Source: Enhygromyxa salina (GTDB lineage: Bacteria > Myxococcota_A > Polyangia > Nannocystales > Nannocystaceae). From it: DNA of 63,568 nucleotides. This document shows positions 1 through 8,748 of this stretch, in pieces. Positions within the stretch are counted from its first letter, which is position 1, and the number at the start of each line of letters is the position of its first letter. Below the pieces are notes generated by a model. It saw only the letters and a list, made by a program, of their open reading frames with translations, had not been told where the DNA came from and ran no database searches. The stretch is taken from positions 1 to 63,568 of the forward strand of contig NZ_PVNK01000171.1 of assembly GCF_002994615.1 (NCBI RefSeq), written 5' to 3'. Made by a program: the position numbers and the translations under genes.

Positions 1-180
1 TCGCCGAGGGCTTTGTCGCCAAAACTTGCAGTACGCCCGGTACAGCGGCGTTTTGGCTTCGCGCCCTCGGCGAAAATTCCGGCGCGAGGCGACACGATGC
101 ATTGCACCCCGGGCTGCTAGCAGCCCGTGGTGCAATGCCTTTTCGCCGAGGGCTTTGTCGCCAAGACTTGCGGTCGGCTC
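1..180 (+). repeat. Palindromic interspersed repeat (truncated by window start) plus partial second copy
   Basis: This is the 3' part of a 166-bp inverted-repeat element whose full copies lie at 20508-20673 and 45419-45584. It contains an inner hairpin with arms TCGCCGAGGGC and GCCCTCGGCGA, and ends in the outer terminal repeat at about 99-120, which finishes in CTAG. A second, partial copy begins in the same CTAG (117-120) and fades out near 180. The first 74 bases are identical to the last 74 bases of the window (63495-63568), so the left edge is probably where an assembly was interrupted by this repeat. Bases 181-363 hold no gene I can support. Confidence 0.85.
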
Positions 181-363
181 GTAGGACCAGGCGCTGGAGT
201 CGACCCCGTCGCCGTCGACGATCCCGCGGAAGAACTCGACGATGGTCCCACGCTGATCGAGGGATGAGCGAGCGAGACGCGAATGTGCTGCCGCTTCGAC
301 CGCTCGGGCCCACCAAAAACTGCGCGCTCACGTCGGTCCTGGCTGCCGCATCATGCTGGGGTC

Positions 364-912
364 ATGGACGCCCTCGTCGTGTTCGAGTCGATCTTCGGCA
401 ACACCCGCGAGGTCGCCCGGGCGATCGCCGAGGGCCTGCGCTCGAACCCGGAGATCGACGAGCTCGTGCTCGCCGAGGTCGGTGAGGCGCCCGCCTCGGC
501 CAGGGGCTTCGGCCTCGTCGTGATCGGCGGCCCGATCCACGTGTGGACGATGACTCGGCTCGCGACGCGCGAGAGCGCGCGCGAGGACGCGCAGCGGGAG
601 CGCCTCGACCCGCCATCGAAGGGCGAGGGGATCCGCGAGTGGATCGAGCGGCTCCCGCGGGCGCGAGGCCGGATCCTCGCCGCTGCGTTCGACACCGCGA
701 TTCAGATGAAGTGGTTTCCGACGGGCTCGGCGGCGAGGCCCGCGGCCGCGCGACTCAAGCGACGGGCGTTCAAGCTGATCGCGCGGCCCGAGCACTTCTT
801 CGTCATCGGCTCGCTAGGGCCGCTCGTTGAAGGTGAGCTCGCGCGGGCGCGCGCGTGGGGGGCGGGGCTGCGCCTCGATTTCACCGACAGCGAGCGCCTC
901 GGCGTGGGCTGA
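364..912 (+). CDS. Flavodoxin-family protein
   Basis: The 182-residue protein opens with a flavodoxin-type FMN-phosphate loop (FESIFGNTREVARAI, residues 5-19), followed by a strand and glycine turn (VVIGGPIHVW) as expected after the second beta strand. Flavodoxins are soluble FMN electron carriers. The later half (KWFPTGSAARPAAARLKRR) matches flavodoxin-like proteins that are not linked to one pathway. I start at ATG 364 because the family begins directly with the first strand; an in-frame start at 283 would add 27 low-complexity residues. It stands alone between the repeat and the next plus-strand gene, so no partner is suggested. The family call is firm; the physiological role is unknown. 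Confidence 0.8.
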   Translation: MDALVVFESIFGNTREVARAIAEGLRSNPEIDELVLAEVGEAPASARGFGLVVIGGPIHVWTMTRLATRESAREDAQRERLDPPSKGEGIREWIERLPRARGRILAAAFDTAIQMKWFPTGSAARPAAARLKRRAFKLIARPEHFFVIGSLGPLVEGELARARAWGAGLRLDFTDSERLGVG

Positions 913-1003
913 GCGTCACCGAGCTAAACGTTGTTCTGTCGGTCTCGAGGGCGTGTTTGGCCGCAGGGCTGATCGAGTCAGAGCTCGGGGGCACCATGCT
1001 CCT

Positions 1004-1525
1004 GTGCTCCTACGCGAAAAATTGCTCTGCGTTGCGATGACCGCTGCCTTCGCGCTCACGTCCGGCGATGCCCTCGCCACGGGGGACGGCGAGAACGGAG
1101 GTGATCTCTCGTCGGCGTGGTTCGTCGTGCCCTTGCCCAACGCCGCGTACGAGGGCGCGCCCGTGACGATCGACGCCGAGATCGGCGTCCATCAGGGCCT
1201 CGACGGCGTCTCAATCAGCTCGATTGAGCTGTTCGTCGACGATGAGTCGATCGGCGCTCAGGACTGCCCCGACGGCTGCACCTTCCCAGGCATCGAGCTG
1301 GCCAAGGGGGTGCACGATTTGGAGCTCGTCGCCGACAGTGGCTACGCCACCGGCGTGAAGGTCTACGTCGACGAGCCGGCGCCGGGCGGGACCAGCGCCA
1401 CGGGCGACGACGGCGACAGCGAGGGCGGCGGTAAGTGCAGCGTGCAGGATGGACCCGCGCCAGGGTGGGGGGTGCTCGCGCTCCCGCTGCTCCTGCTCGT
1501 GCCGGGCTTTCGTTCGCGCCGCTGA
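1004..1525 (+). CDS. Secreted protein with MYXO-CTERM-like tail
   Basis: From the GTG at 1004 the product is 173 residues. It has a signal peptide (charged REK, hydrophobic LLCVAMTAAFALT, likely cleavage after DALA). The middle is a small beta-rich region with one Cys pair (DCPDGC). After a low-complexity Gly/Asp/Ser stretch it ends in the MYXO-CTERM pattern: GKCSVQ, then a hydrophobic helix (WGVLALPLLLLVPGF) and Arg-rich end RSRR. That tail is known in Myxococcota as a sorting signal for cell-surface proteins. I chose the GTG because it gives a full signal peptide; ATG 1037 would leave a very short one. The function of the mature domain is unknown. Confidence 0.65.
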   Translation: MLLREKLLCVAMTAAFALTSGDALATGDGENGGDLSSAWFVVPLPNAAYEGAPVTIDAEIGVHQGLDGVSISSIELFVDDESIGAQDCPDGCTFPGIELAKGVHDLELVADSGYATGVKVYVDEPAPGGTSATGDDGDSEGGGKCSVQDGPAPGWGVLALPLLLLVPGFRSRR

Positions 1526-1531
1526 CCCGAC

Positions 1532-3739
1532 TCAAGCATAGAGCGACCCGGGCCACAGCGTGCCGACGACCGCGCGCTGGGCTCGCTCGCTCCGCCAGTA
1601 GTCCGAGCTCGGGTCCAAGAGCACGCTGCCGGCGATCAGCTCGCGCAGCTCGGTCTCGAGCTCGGCCGTGAACGCGGTGTCCTGCACGACGACGTTGGCC
1701 TCGCTCTCCCAGAAGCTCGCGGTCGCGTCGAGGTTGGCCGAGCCGATGCTGGCGATGCGGGCGTCGACGGTCATGAGCTTGGCGTGGACGTAGGGCCGAA
1801 CCCGTCCCCCGCGGGCGACGACGAGGGGCGACGCGGGCGGTTGGAACTCGTAGATCTTCACGCCCGCGAGCAGCAGCGGCTCGAGCCGAGCCTTGACCAT
1901 GTGCTCGAACAAGGTCCTGTGCATCGGGGCCGGAAAGAAGCTCCCGTCGGCCCGCCGCGCGGCCGCGTTGCCAGTGAGCAGCTCAACCCGCACGCCCCGA
2001 GCCAGGAGTCGGCGGATCGCGCGCTCGAGCGTGGTGACGATCGGGAAGTCGTTGACGATGTAGACGTGGTCCTCGGCGAGGTCGAGCATCGCTTCGTACA
2101 TCGCGAGGCCGTTGGCGTCGCGGAGGCCATGATGGACCACGAGCCGGCCTGCGCTCGACCCGACCGGCGCGAGCTCGGGTAGCAGCGCGGGCTCGAGCGT
2201 CGGGGCGAGCGCGCCGCCCTGCTCGCGCCAGGTCTCGAGGAAGGAGGCTTGCACCTGTCGGACCAGCGGCCCGCCGATCTCGACGTGGGCGTCGAGCCAG
2301 GGGATCCGCTCGTGGCGGGTGTTGTCGTGGACCGGGATCTCGACGAAGCCCGAGTAGTATTCGTCGCCCGCGTTGCGGCCCGAGACGATCGCCCGGCGCC
2401 CGTCGACGATGATCAGCTTGCGGTGGTCACGGCGCTTGAGCTTGGTGACCTCGACGTCGCGCCGCGACTCGATCCGCTCGAGCGCGAGGACCTCGACCTT
2501 GGGCTCGGCCCGGAGCGAGGCGAGCAGCGGGTTGAGCCGGCCGAGCAGCTCCTCCTCGGAGTACAGCGCGTCGATCATGAAGCGGACCTGGACCCCCGCG
2601 CGGGCCCGCCGAATCAGCCCGACGATCAAGCGCTCGCTAAACTCGCTGGGTCGGATGATATAGAACTGGAGGTGGAGCGAGCTGGTCGCGGTCTCGATCA
2701 GCTCGAACACCCGCTCGCGCGCGCGGTGGTTGTCGAGCTCGGCGTGGAATTTGTTGCCCTGGACCAGCGCCGAACCGGTCGCGCGATCGAGGCGCCAGGT
2801 GATCCGATCGGCGCGGTGCCACTCGCGGCGAAAGCTCCGGGCCTGCTCGTGGGCCGGGTCCAGCTCGCCCGCGCGGGCGCGCGCCGTGGCCTCGGCCGGC
2901 GACAACAGCTCGACCGGATCGAGGGTGCCGTCCGCGGCCGAGAAGCGCTCGCTGACGATCGTCGTCACCGGCACGCCCATGGCCCGCAGCGTGCGGATCG
3001 CGGTCAGCCGGAACATCTGGGTGAAGTTGACGCCGAGGCTGATGAGCTCTTGCTCGCGCGCGCCGTAGATCAGCGTCGCGGCCGGGGTGATGTGGTGGCT
3101 GACGATCGCCTCGTGGATCGCGGCGTGGCGGTTCTTCTCGTGGATGTCGAAGAACGCGAGCTCGAACCCGGCCTTGCGCAGGGCGCTCAGCAGCGTGAGG
3201 TCGGGGCCGAGGCGCTGGCCGGGCTCGGCGCTCGGGAGCAGGAGCTCGGCGTGGACGAGGGCGACCGGGCGGCCGTCGGCGACCTGGAGCACGCGGCCGA
3301 CGGCCAGGACCGCCGCGGGGCTCACTCGTCCGGTTGCGCTCGTGACTTCGACCTTGACGCGATAGAGCCCCGGCGCGGGCGCGCGGATCATCGCGCGGAC
3401 CGTCGCGCGGACCTCGTCGCGCTCGCCGATCGGGACCTCGGCGACGAGCTCTCGATCGAGGTAGAAGCGGGCCATGTCGCCGAACTTGGCCGCGACGCCG
3501 ACCTGAGCCTCGAGCTCGACCCACTCGCCGGGGCTGGTCAGCACGTCGCGCTCGACCCCACCGATGAACAGCCGCAGGGCCGGGCTCTGGCTCCAGCGCT
3601 CGAGCGTGGAGCCCAGCGCTCGGGCGGCGACGTCGGCGAGCGAGCGGGTCTCGCTCTCGGGTTGTGGCGGGTTGGCGTCGTCGCCGATCAGGCCGACGAT
3701 GCGACGAAGCCGCTCGCTGAGGTCAGGTCGCTCGCCCAC
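1532..3739 (-). CDS. Phospholipase D / cardiolipin synthase-like protein
   Basis: This 735-residue protein has two HxKx4D motifs, the duplicated catalytic signature of the phospholipase D superfamily: DHRKLIIVDG near residue 438 and VHAKLMTVDA near residue 653, each followed by the usual Ser/Asn turn (SGRNAGDEYY and GSANLDATAS). The family makes or breaks phosphodiester bonds, for example in cardiolipin synthesis. The N-terminal 300 residues are unusual for a cardiolipin synthase: a beta-rich segment, then a region (VALVHAELLLPSAEPG, FFDIHEKNRHAAIHEAI) resembling HAD-like lipid-phosphatase tails. No membrane helix is evident. It converges on the preceding gene with a 6-bp gap. The superfamily is certain; the substrate is not. 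Confidence 0.85.
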   Translation of the reverse strand: MGERPDLSERLRRIVGLIGDDANPPQPESETRSLADVAARALGSTLERWSQSPALRLFIGGVERDVLTSPGEWVELEAQVGVAAKFGDMARFYLDRELVAEVPIGERDEVRATVRAMIRAPAPGLYRVKVEVTSATGRVSPAAVLAVGRVLQVADGRPVALVHAELLLPSAEPGQRLGPDLTLLSALRKAGFELAFFDIHEKNRHAAIHEAIVSHHITPAATLIYGAREQELISLGVNFTQMFRLTAIRTLRAMGVPVTTIVSERFSAADGTLDPVELLSPAEATARARAGELDPAHEQARSFRREWHRADRITWRLDRATGSALVQGNKFHAELDNHRARERVFELIETATSSLHLQFYIIRPSEFSERLIVGLIRRARAGVQVRFMIDALYSEEELLGRLNPLLASLRAEPKVEVLALERIESRRDVEVTKLKRRDHRKLIIVDGRRAIVSGRNAGDEYYSGFVEIPVHDNTRHERIPWLDAHVEIGGPLVRQVQASFLETWREQGGALAPTLEPALLPELAPVGSSAGRLVVHHGLRDANGLAMYEAMLDLAEDHVYIVNDFPIVTTLERAIRRLLARGVRVELLTGNAAARRADGSFFPAPMHRTLFEHMVKARLEPLLLAGVKIYEFQPPASPLVVARGGRVRPYVHAKLMTVDARIASIGSANLDATASFWESEANVVVQDTAFTAELETELRELIAGSVLLDPSSDYWRSERAQRAVVGTLWPGSLYA

Positions 3740-3794
3740 GTTGCCAGGAGAGTATAAGGCGACGGACTCGGCTGGCTCCGTGCAGGATTGTCGC

Positions 3795-4598
3795 TCAGCG
3801 CATGATCGTCAGCTGGCCGGCCGTGTACTCCCAGTTGGTCCGGGCGAGGAACAAGGGCAGCGACCAGCGCTCGTTGTTGATCGCTCGGGCCTGGCGAATC
3901 ACGGGCTCGCCGGCTGCGGTGCACGGCTCGACGAGCTGGCCGTCGCAGCGGACCCGCAGCTCGAGCTCGGCCTCGTTGAAGGGCGCGAGCTCCCAGCCCG
4001 GCAGCGCGCTCAGGTGGGCCCAGGTCCGCGTGAGCCGCTCTTCGAGCTCGGCCTCGCTCATCTCGTAGGCCAGGGCCAGCTCGCGGTACTTGGTCGGGCT
4101 GTGGGCGAGCAGCACGTCGATCTGGCCGGCGGCGAGGGCGGCGTGGAGATCTCGGACCCAGGCGACGACGTCGGTGATCGTGCTGGCGTCGTCGGCGAAA
4201 GGCGGCGAGCGCTGCCAGCCCCACTCGCCCCAGGGCTGGACGGCGACGCCGGTCGCGCTCAGGACCGGCGGCAGCGCGGGGAGGGGAAGCTCGACCTCGG
4301 GCTCGGTCGGGGTCGGGGTCGGGGGCCACTCGATGACCGCGAGCTCGAGCTCGTTGCCCGGCTCGGGCACGTCGCCGATCTTGGCCTCGCACAGGGCCAC
4401 GTGGAGGCGCGCGCTCTCGTCGCTGTCTTCGACGTGGACGCTGAGCAGGTTCTCGCCGTCGACGACCCACTCGCTGATCGTCGGGAAGGCGTGGACCGGG
4501 AAGTCGAGGGACAGCCCGAGGACCGGCGCGTCGTTGAGTCGGACTTCGCCGTGGCAGCCGCGGGCGTCCACGTGGATGTAGAAGATCTCGCCGCTCAC
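3795..4598 (-). CDS. Partner protein of the upstream DUF4150 (PAAR-like) gene
   Basis: This 267-residue protein has no signal peptide or membrane helix. The N-terminal 90 residues look like a beta-sandwich (FYIHVDARGCHGEVRLND, then NLLSVHVEDSD), followed by a Pro/Glu-rich linker and a helical C-terminal half. Its ATG overlaps the stop codon of the upstream DUF4150 gene by four bases (4595-4598, ATGA), so the two are translationally coupled. Effector genes of type VI secretion are often followed by such a coupled immunity or adaptor gene, which is the most likely role here. That is inference from position only; I do not recognise the sequence family. Confidence 0.65.
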   Translation of the reverse strand: MSGEIFYIHVDARGCHGEVRLNDAPVLGLSLDFPVHAFPTISEWVVDGENLLSVHVEDSDESARLHVALCEAKIGDVPEPGNELELAVIEWPPTPTPTEPEVELPLPALPPVLSATGVAVQPWGEWGWQRSPPFADDASTITDVVAWVRDLHAALAAGQIDVLLAHSPTKYRELALAYEMSEAELEERLTRTWAHLSALPGWELAPFNEAELELRVRCDGQLVEPCTAAGEPVIRQARAINNERWSLPLFLARTNWEYTAGQLTIMR

Positions 4599-6547
4599 TT
4601 GATCGCACCTTGGGGGCTGGGGATCCCAGTCTCGTTCTTCTCGCCCGAGGGGAAGGTGCCCTCGCCGAGGCTTCGTGGCTTCATGATCGGGAAGGTTCGC
4701 TGGAAGCTGCCGACGCCCTTGAGGTACCCGGTGACGTTGCCGGTCAGGCCCTTGAAGCCGAGCTTCCAGTCGATCTTCAGGCCGTCTTTGTCGTCGATCT
4801 TGGGCGAGGCCTCGAAGGGGAACACGAGCTCGAACTTGCCGTCGGCCGCGACCCAGTCGGCCCCGAGCGCGCCCTTGATGCCGAGCTCACCTTTGACCTC
4901 GACGCCGATCGTCGTGCCCCATTCGGGTTCGTCGGGCGTGGCCTCGCAGCCGGCGCTGAGCTTGGCCTCGCCCGAGACCTTGCCGAACACCAAGATCGTG
5001 ACGCCGAACACCCAGACCTTGAACTCGACGCCGAAGCTGGCCTCGAGCTCGAGCTTGAGCAGCGAGAGCGCGGCCTCGAACTTCCACCAGTTGAAGACCG
5101 TGTGGTCCTTCCACTCCTTCGAGCCCCACTCGAACGCGAGCTCGCCGGTGAAGAAGGCGATCGAAAAATTGAACTTCCAGCCGACCTGGGGCTGAAACTT
5201 CTCGATGAAGTTCATCACCGACTGGATGTTGTTCTGGACGTTGATGAAGCCCTGGATGATCTCGCCGAGCTTCGCGGTGGCCTTGAGGTCCTCGCTGTTG
5301 CGCTCGAGCGTGATGCTGCCGCCGGTCTTCTTGATGACCTCGTTGACCGGGGGCTTGTCGCCGAACCAGTCGCTGCCGTCCTTGTAGCCCTTGTCCCAGC
5401 CGTCCTTCTCGCCGGCCTCCCACTGGGCGTTGGGCTCGAGCTTCTTGATGGCCGCGCCCGCGTACTTGCGGTTGAAGACCTCGGGGATCGACAGCGAGAG
5501 CTTGTACTGGTCGCTCGAGTACACGTCGATCGTGCGCGAGAGCTTGCGAAAGCCGGGGCTCTTGTCCTCGAGCACGCCGCACGACTCGACCTCGAGGGTG
5601 TAGCGCCTGGTGGATTTGGGCGAGAAGAAGAAATAGCCGATCAGCGCGGCCGGGCTCATGTAGGCGATGACCGGCAGCTCGACCTTGCGGCACTTGAGCG
5701 AGAACTCCTTCTTGGTCGCGCCGGAGTAGGTCTCGGGCTTGCCGGTCGCGCGGTCGGTCAGGCTGATGAAGGGGTGGACCTTGTCGCAGCCGTAGCCGGG
5801 GCCGCCGGTGAGCTCGACCTCGAGCTTCTCGGCCCGGCGATCGTCCTCGCCCGCGACGACCTGGATGTTCGAGGTGAACACCCGCTTCGAGCCCTTGGCC
5901 GGGCGCGGGAGGTTGTCTTGGATCTGGCCGTTGAAGGTGTACTCGAACGGGCCGAAGCCGCGCTTGCCGTCGCCCTCGCCCGTGTGGCTGCACTTGATCG
6001 TGATCTTCTCGAAGTCGCAGGGCGGGACCTCGACGACCTCGGAGTCGCCGGGGCCGGTCGCGTCGAGGACCTCGGCTTCGGCGGCCCGGCGGGCGGCGAC
6101 GGGGCCGGGGGCCGGAGCCTTGACCGGGGCGGGCTTGCAGAGCCCCCCGGCGTTGAGCGAGGACGGCGGCGGGCCCGAGGCGCTGTTTTGGCCCATGATG
6201 TCGCCGTGGCGGCAGACCCCGAGGCCCTCGACCTGCACGGTCATCGACCAGACCATGAAGTAGCCGTTGCGGAGGATGACGCCCGAGACCACGCTGCCGC
6301 CGAGGGTCCCGCCCTCGTCGCCGATGCTCTTCGAGGTCATCGAGTAGTCCTCGAGGAAGGTCGGCTCGCCGTCGATGTGTACGGTCTTGCTGCCCTTGAT
6401 CAGATCCTTGGCGAACAGGACGTTCGTGTAGGGGATCGGCACCGGACCCGGCGGCGGCGACAGGCACACGTCGACCGGCGCGACGCCGATGCCCGCGCAG
6501 CCCTTGTGGAAGAAGCCCATCTTCTCAGCGAAGACCGTCAGTGCCAT
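4595..6547 (-). CDS. PAAR-like DUF4150 protein with large beta-rich C-terminal region (candidate T6SS effector)
   Basis: The first 130 residues are a DUF4150/PAAR-like domain: Cys-containing start (DVCLSPPPGPVPIPYTN), central KGSKTVHIDGEP and terminal VQVEGLGVCRHGDI. The same architecture recurs at 28071-29147 and 38232-38624. PAAR-like domains cap the type VI secretion spike and carry effectors. After a Pro/Ala linker (130-190) come about 450 residues rich in alternating hydrophobic beta strands, with repeated patterns such as FEAALSLLKLELEASF and VEVKGELGIKGALGADW, which could form a barrel or membrane-active module. No known enzyme motif is visible. The downstream gene is coupled by an ATGA overlap. 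No structural T6SS genes lie in the window. Confidence 0.75.
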   Translation of the reverse strand: MALTVFAEKMGFFHKGCAGIGVAPVDVCLSPPPGPVPIPYTNVLFAKDLIKGSKTVHIDGEPTFLEDYSMTSKSIGDEGGTLGGSVVSGVILRNGYFMVWSMTVQVEGLGVCRHGDIMGQNSASGPPPSSLNAGGLCKPAPVKAPAPGPVAARRAAEAEVLDATGPGDSEVVEVPPCDFEKITIKCSHTGEGDGKRGFGPFEYTFNGQIQDNLPRPAKGSKRVFTSNIQVVAGEDDRRAEKLEVELTGGPGYGCDKVHPFISLTDRATGKPETYSGATKKEFSLKCRKVELPVIAYMSPAALIGYFFFSPKSTRRYTLEVESCGVLEDKSPGFRKLSRTIDVYSSDQYKLSLSIPEVFNRKYAGAAIKKLEPNAQWEAGEKDGWDKGYKDGSDWFGDKPPVNEVIKKTGGSITLERNSEDLKATAKLGEIIQGFINVQNNIQSVMNFIEKFQPQVGWKFNFSIAFFTGELAFEWGSKEWKDHTVFNWWKFEAALSLLKLELEASFGVEFKVWVFGVTILVFGKVSGEAKLSAGCEATPDEPEWGTTIGVEVKGELGIKGALGADWVAADGKFELVFPFEASPKIDDKDGLKIDWKLGFKGLTGNVTGYLKGVGSFQRTFPIMKPRSLGEGTFPSGEKNETGIPSPQGAIK

Positions 6548-6707
6548 GGAGACCGCGACGGTAGCACGTCAGCCCTGGACCCTCTCCCTCGCTGGGCTGG
6601 GATGGGCTTCGCAGTCGCCTCCGTGGGCCCTTGGAAAGGGGCTTCAGCGCAGTTTTTCTGGGTCCATGGGACGCGCGAGGGGCGGGAAATCGAGCGGCCG
6701 GCCGATG

Positions 6708-6821
6708 GCGCTGCTGCCCTCAGCCCATGCGCTGCTGCCCTCAGCCCATGCGCTGCTGCCCTCAGCCCATGCGCTGTTGCCCTCAGCCCATGCGCTGTTG
6801 CCCTCAGCCCATGCGCTGCTG
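6708..6821 (+). repeat. 21-bp tandem repeat, five full copies, over the ligase stop codon
   Basis: The unit is GCGCTGCTGCCCTCAGCCCAT (here split as GCGCTGCTGCC + CTCAGCCCAT). Full copies start at 6708, 6729, 6750, 6771 and 6792, followed by a 9-base partial copy. Two copies have GTT instead of GCT. Read on the minus strand each unit encodes a stretch ending in Met-Gly-stop. The functional stop of the DNA ligase gene is in the right-most unit, so the array is a multiplied copy of that gene's own 3' end and supplies redundant stop codons. Confidence 0.9.
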
Positions 6822-8726
6822 AAAGTACAGCTCTTCGATCGCCGAGACCTTGTCGGTCTCGCCTGCGTGCTTGTCGGACCGAATCGCGACCAGCTTCGGG
6901 TCGCGGAGCTTGAGCTCCTTGGTCACGTTGTCCTTCACGATGCCCTCGAAGCGCACGGTCACGACGATGTGGGGCCGCAGCTCGACGCCGGGCCGGACCC
7001 CGGAGGCGCTCTGGCGCTCGACGCGGCGCCCGGTGATCAGACCGCTGCGCATGATCTCGGCCTGGAGCTCGCGGTCGCGGTGTTGATCGACGCCCGCGAC
7101 GTCGCCGACATCCACGAACGCGCCGTCGGCTGTGCGGGCACCGATCGCGAAGCTGCCGAACATCCCGGCCTTTTGCTTGGAGGTGACCGAGAAGATGCCC
7201 TGCAGCAGCACGAGGTCGAGGGTGATCTCGGGCTTGCGCTTGAGCCAGTTGGGATCGCGGCGCGCGAGGGCGTAGGTGCCGTCGAGATCCTTGGTGATGA
7301 TCCCTTCGTAGCCCTGGTGGCGGAAGTACTGGTACAGGCGGTTGACGTCGTTCTTGTCGTTGGCGAGCTGGCCCTCGGCGATCGACACGGGGATCGGCAG
7401 CGTGTAGTTGGCCAGCGGGCTCAAGAACTGCTGCAGCGCCTTCCGACGCTGGCGCAGGGGCAGTTGGGTCAGATCTTGGCCGTTGAGGTAGACCAGATCG
7501 AAGGCAGCGTACTTGAGGTTGACCGGGCGCTGGACGACCTCGCCCGAGAGGCTCGCGTAGACCTCGTAGACCGTGGCCAGGCGCGGGCCGTCGAGGTCGA
7601 GGACCGTGCCGTAGAGCTCGCCGTCGACGATGCAGTCGCGGCAGGGGAACATGCTGATCGTCTGTTGCATGCCCCGGACCTGCTCGAGCCAGTCTTTGCG
7701 TCCGCGGGTGTAGGCGGCGCACAGGATCGAGCCGTGGGCGTCGGTCGACTTGTGGAGCATGAAGCGGATGCCGTCGTACTTGCGCTCGACCCAGGCCGGG
7801 TACTTTTTGACGGTGTCGGTCGAGCCGCTGGCGAGCGCGGGCTTGATCGCTACCAGCGGCTGGAGCCGGACCTCGCGGAGGCCGTCGGGGCCCTTGGTTG
7901 CGAGGGTTCGGGCCACGGCGAAGGGATCGGACAGCGCGATCGCGTGCTGGACGGCCTCGGCCTCGGCGCCGTAGTAGCTGGCCAGCGCCTTGGCGATGAC
8001 GGCGCCCTCGTACTCGAAGCCGAAGTCGGCCTTGCGCAGGATCAGCCGGGCCATCAGGTAGGCCTCGACCTTGCCCATGCGGGTGAGCAGCGAGCGGAGC
8101 AGATCGAATTTGAGGCTGCGGACCGCGTCGGGCAGGAACTCGAGGGTCAGGAGGACCTCGCCAGCGGTCAGCGGCGGATCGGACTTGAGCTCGCTGCGTG
8201 ACTCGGCGAAGAGCACGCCGACGTCGCCGACCTGGGTCAGGCGGTCGAGCATGTCGCGGTGGCTCTTCATCTGGACCGACATCAGCAGCCGGATCAGGCT
8301 GTCGCGCTTGAAGGTGCTCGTGCGCCCGACGAACACGTCGCCGACCAGGCAGCCGATCTTCTGGACCGCGCTGAGCCCGACGTCCCGGTCGAGGAAGGAC
8401 TGGACGAGCTCGGCGCGGCCGGCCGTGTCGGGCGGCTTGCTGATCTCGAGCCGAAACAGCTGCGCGGCCTTCTCGGGGTGCATGCGCATCAGCGGGATCA
8501 GCAGCCCGCGGCACAGCGAGTAGAAGGGGATCGTGTTGAGCTCGTCGAGCGAGCGGCCCGCTTGCGAGAGCTGCTCGACCACGAACTGCACGTGCAGGGG
8601 CATGCCGAGCACGTCTTGCATGTAGGTGGCGCTGGGTCGGTGGCTGCCGAGCGCGCCGGTCAGCTGCTCGAGGTTCTCGCCGGAGTGAAACCAGCTGCGG
8701 ACGGTGGAGTCATCGACGACGTGCAT
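6804..8726 (-). CDS. ATP-dependent DNA ligase
   Basis: This 640-residue protein has all nucleotidyltransferase motifs of eukaryote/archaea-type ATP-dependent DNA ligases. Motif I with the AMP-accepting Lys is ERKYDGIR (near residue 317), motif III is DCIVDGELYG, motif IV is YEGIITKD and motif V is WLKRKPEI. An all-helical N-terminal DNA-binding domain (about 1-280) precedes it and an OB fold follows, matching LigB/DNA ligase I architecture rather than the short LigC/LigD ligases. It seals nicks using ATP and is additional to the NAD-dependent LigA that bacteria need, so a repair role is likely. No Ku or LigD gene is adjacent. The stop lies inside a 21-bp tandem repeat. Confidence 0.9.
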   Translation of the reverse strand: MHVVDDSTVRSWFHSGENLEQLTGALGSHRPSATYMQDVLGMPLHVQFVVEQLSQAGRSLDELNTIPFYSLCRGLLIPLMRMHPEKAAQLFRLEISKPPDTAGRAELVQSFLDRDVGLSAVQKIGCLVGDVFVGRTSTFKRDSLIRLLMSVQMKSHRDMLDRLTQVGDVGVLFAESRSELKSDPPLTAGEVLLTLEFLPDAVRSLKFDLLRSLLTRMGKVEAYLMARLILRKADFGFEYEGAVIAKALASYYGAEAEAVQHAIALSDPFAVARTLATKGPDGLREVRLQPLVAIKPALASGSTDTVKKYPAWVERKYDGIRFMLHKSTDAHGSILCAAYTRGRKDWLEQVRGMQQTISMFPCRDCIVDGELYGTVLDLDGPRLATVYEVYASLSGEVVQRPVNLKYAAFDLVYLNGQDLTQLPLRQRRKALQQFLSPLANYTLPIPVSIAEGQLANDKNDVNRLYQYFRHQGYEGIITKDLDGTYALARRDPNWLKRKPEITLDLVLLQGIFSVTSKQKAGMFGSFAIGARTADGAFVDVGDVAGVDQHRDRELQAEIMRSGLITGRRVERQSASGVRPGVELRPHIVVTVRFEGIVKDNVTKELKLRDPKLVAIRSDKHAGETDKVSAIEELYFQQRMG

Positions 8727-8748
8727 GGCGGTGGCGGATGATAGCAGC

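Noticed and set aside
4610..6913. A 767-codon plus-strand frame opposite the DUF4150 gene, and similar long frames at 2249-3757, 6489-8201 and 54763-56835
   Set aside because: They are composition shadows of well-supported genes on the other strand, rich in Asp, Arg, Leu and Val with no motifs.
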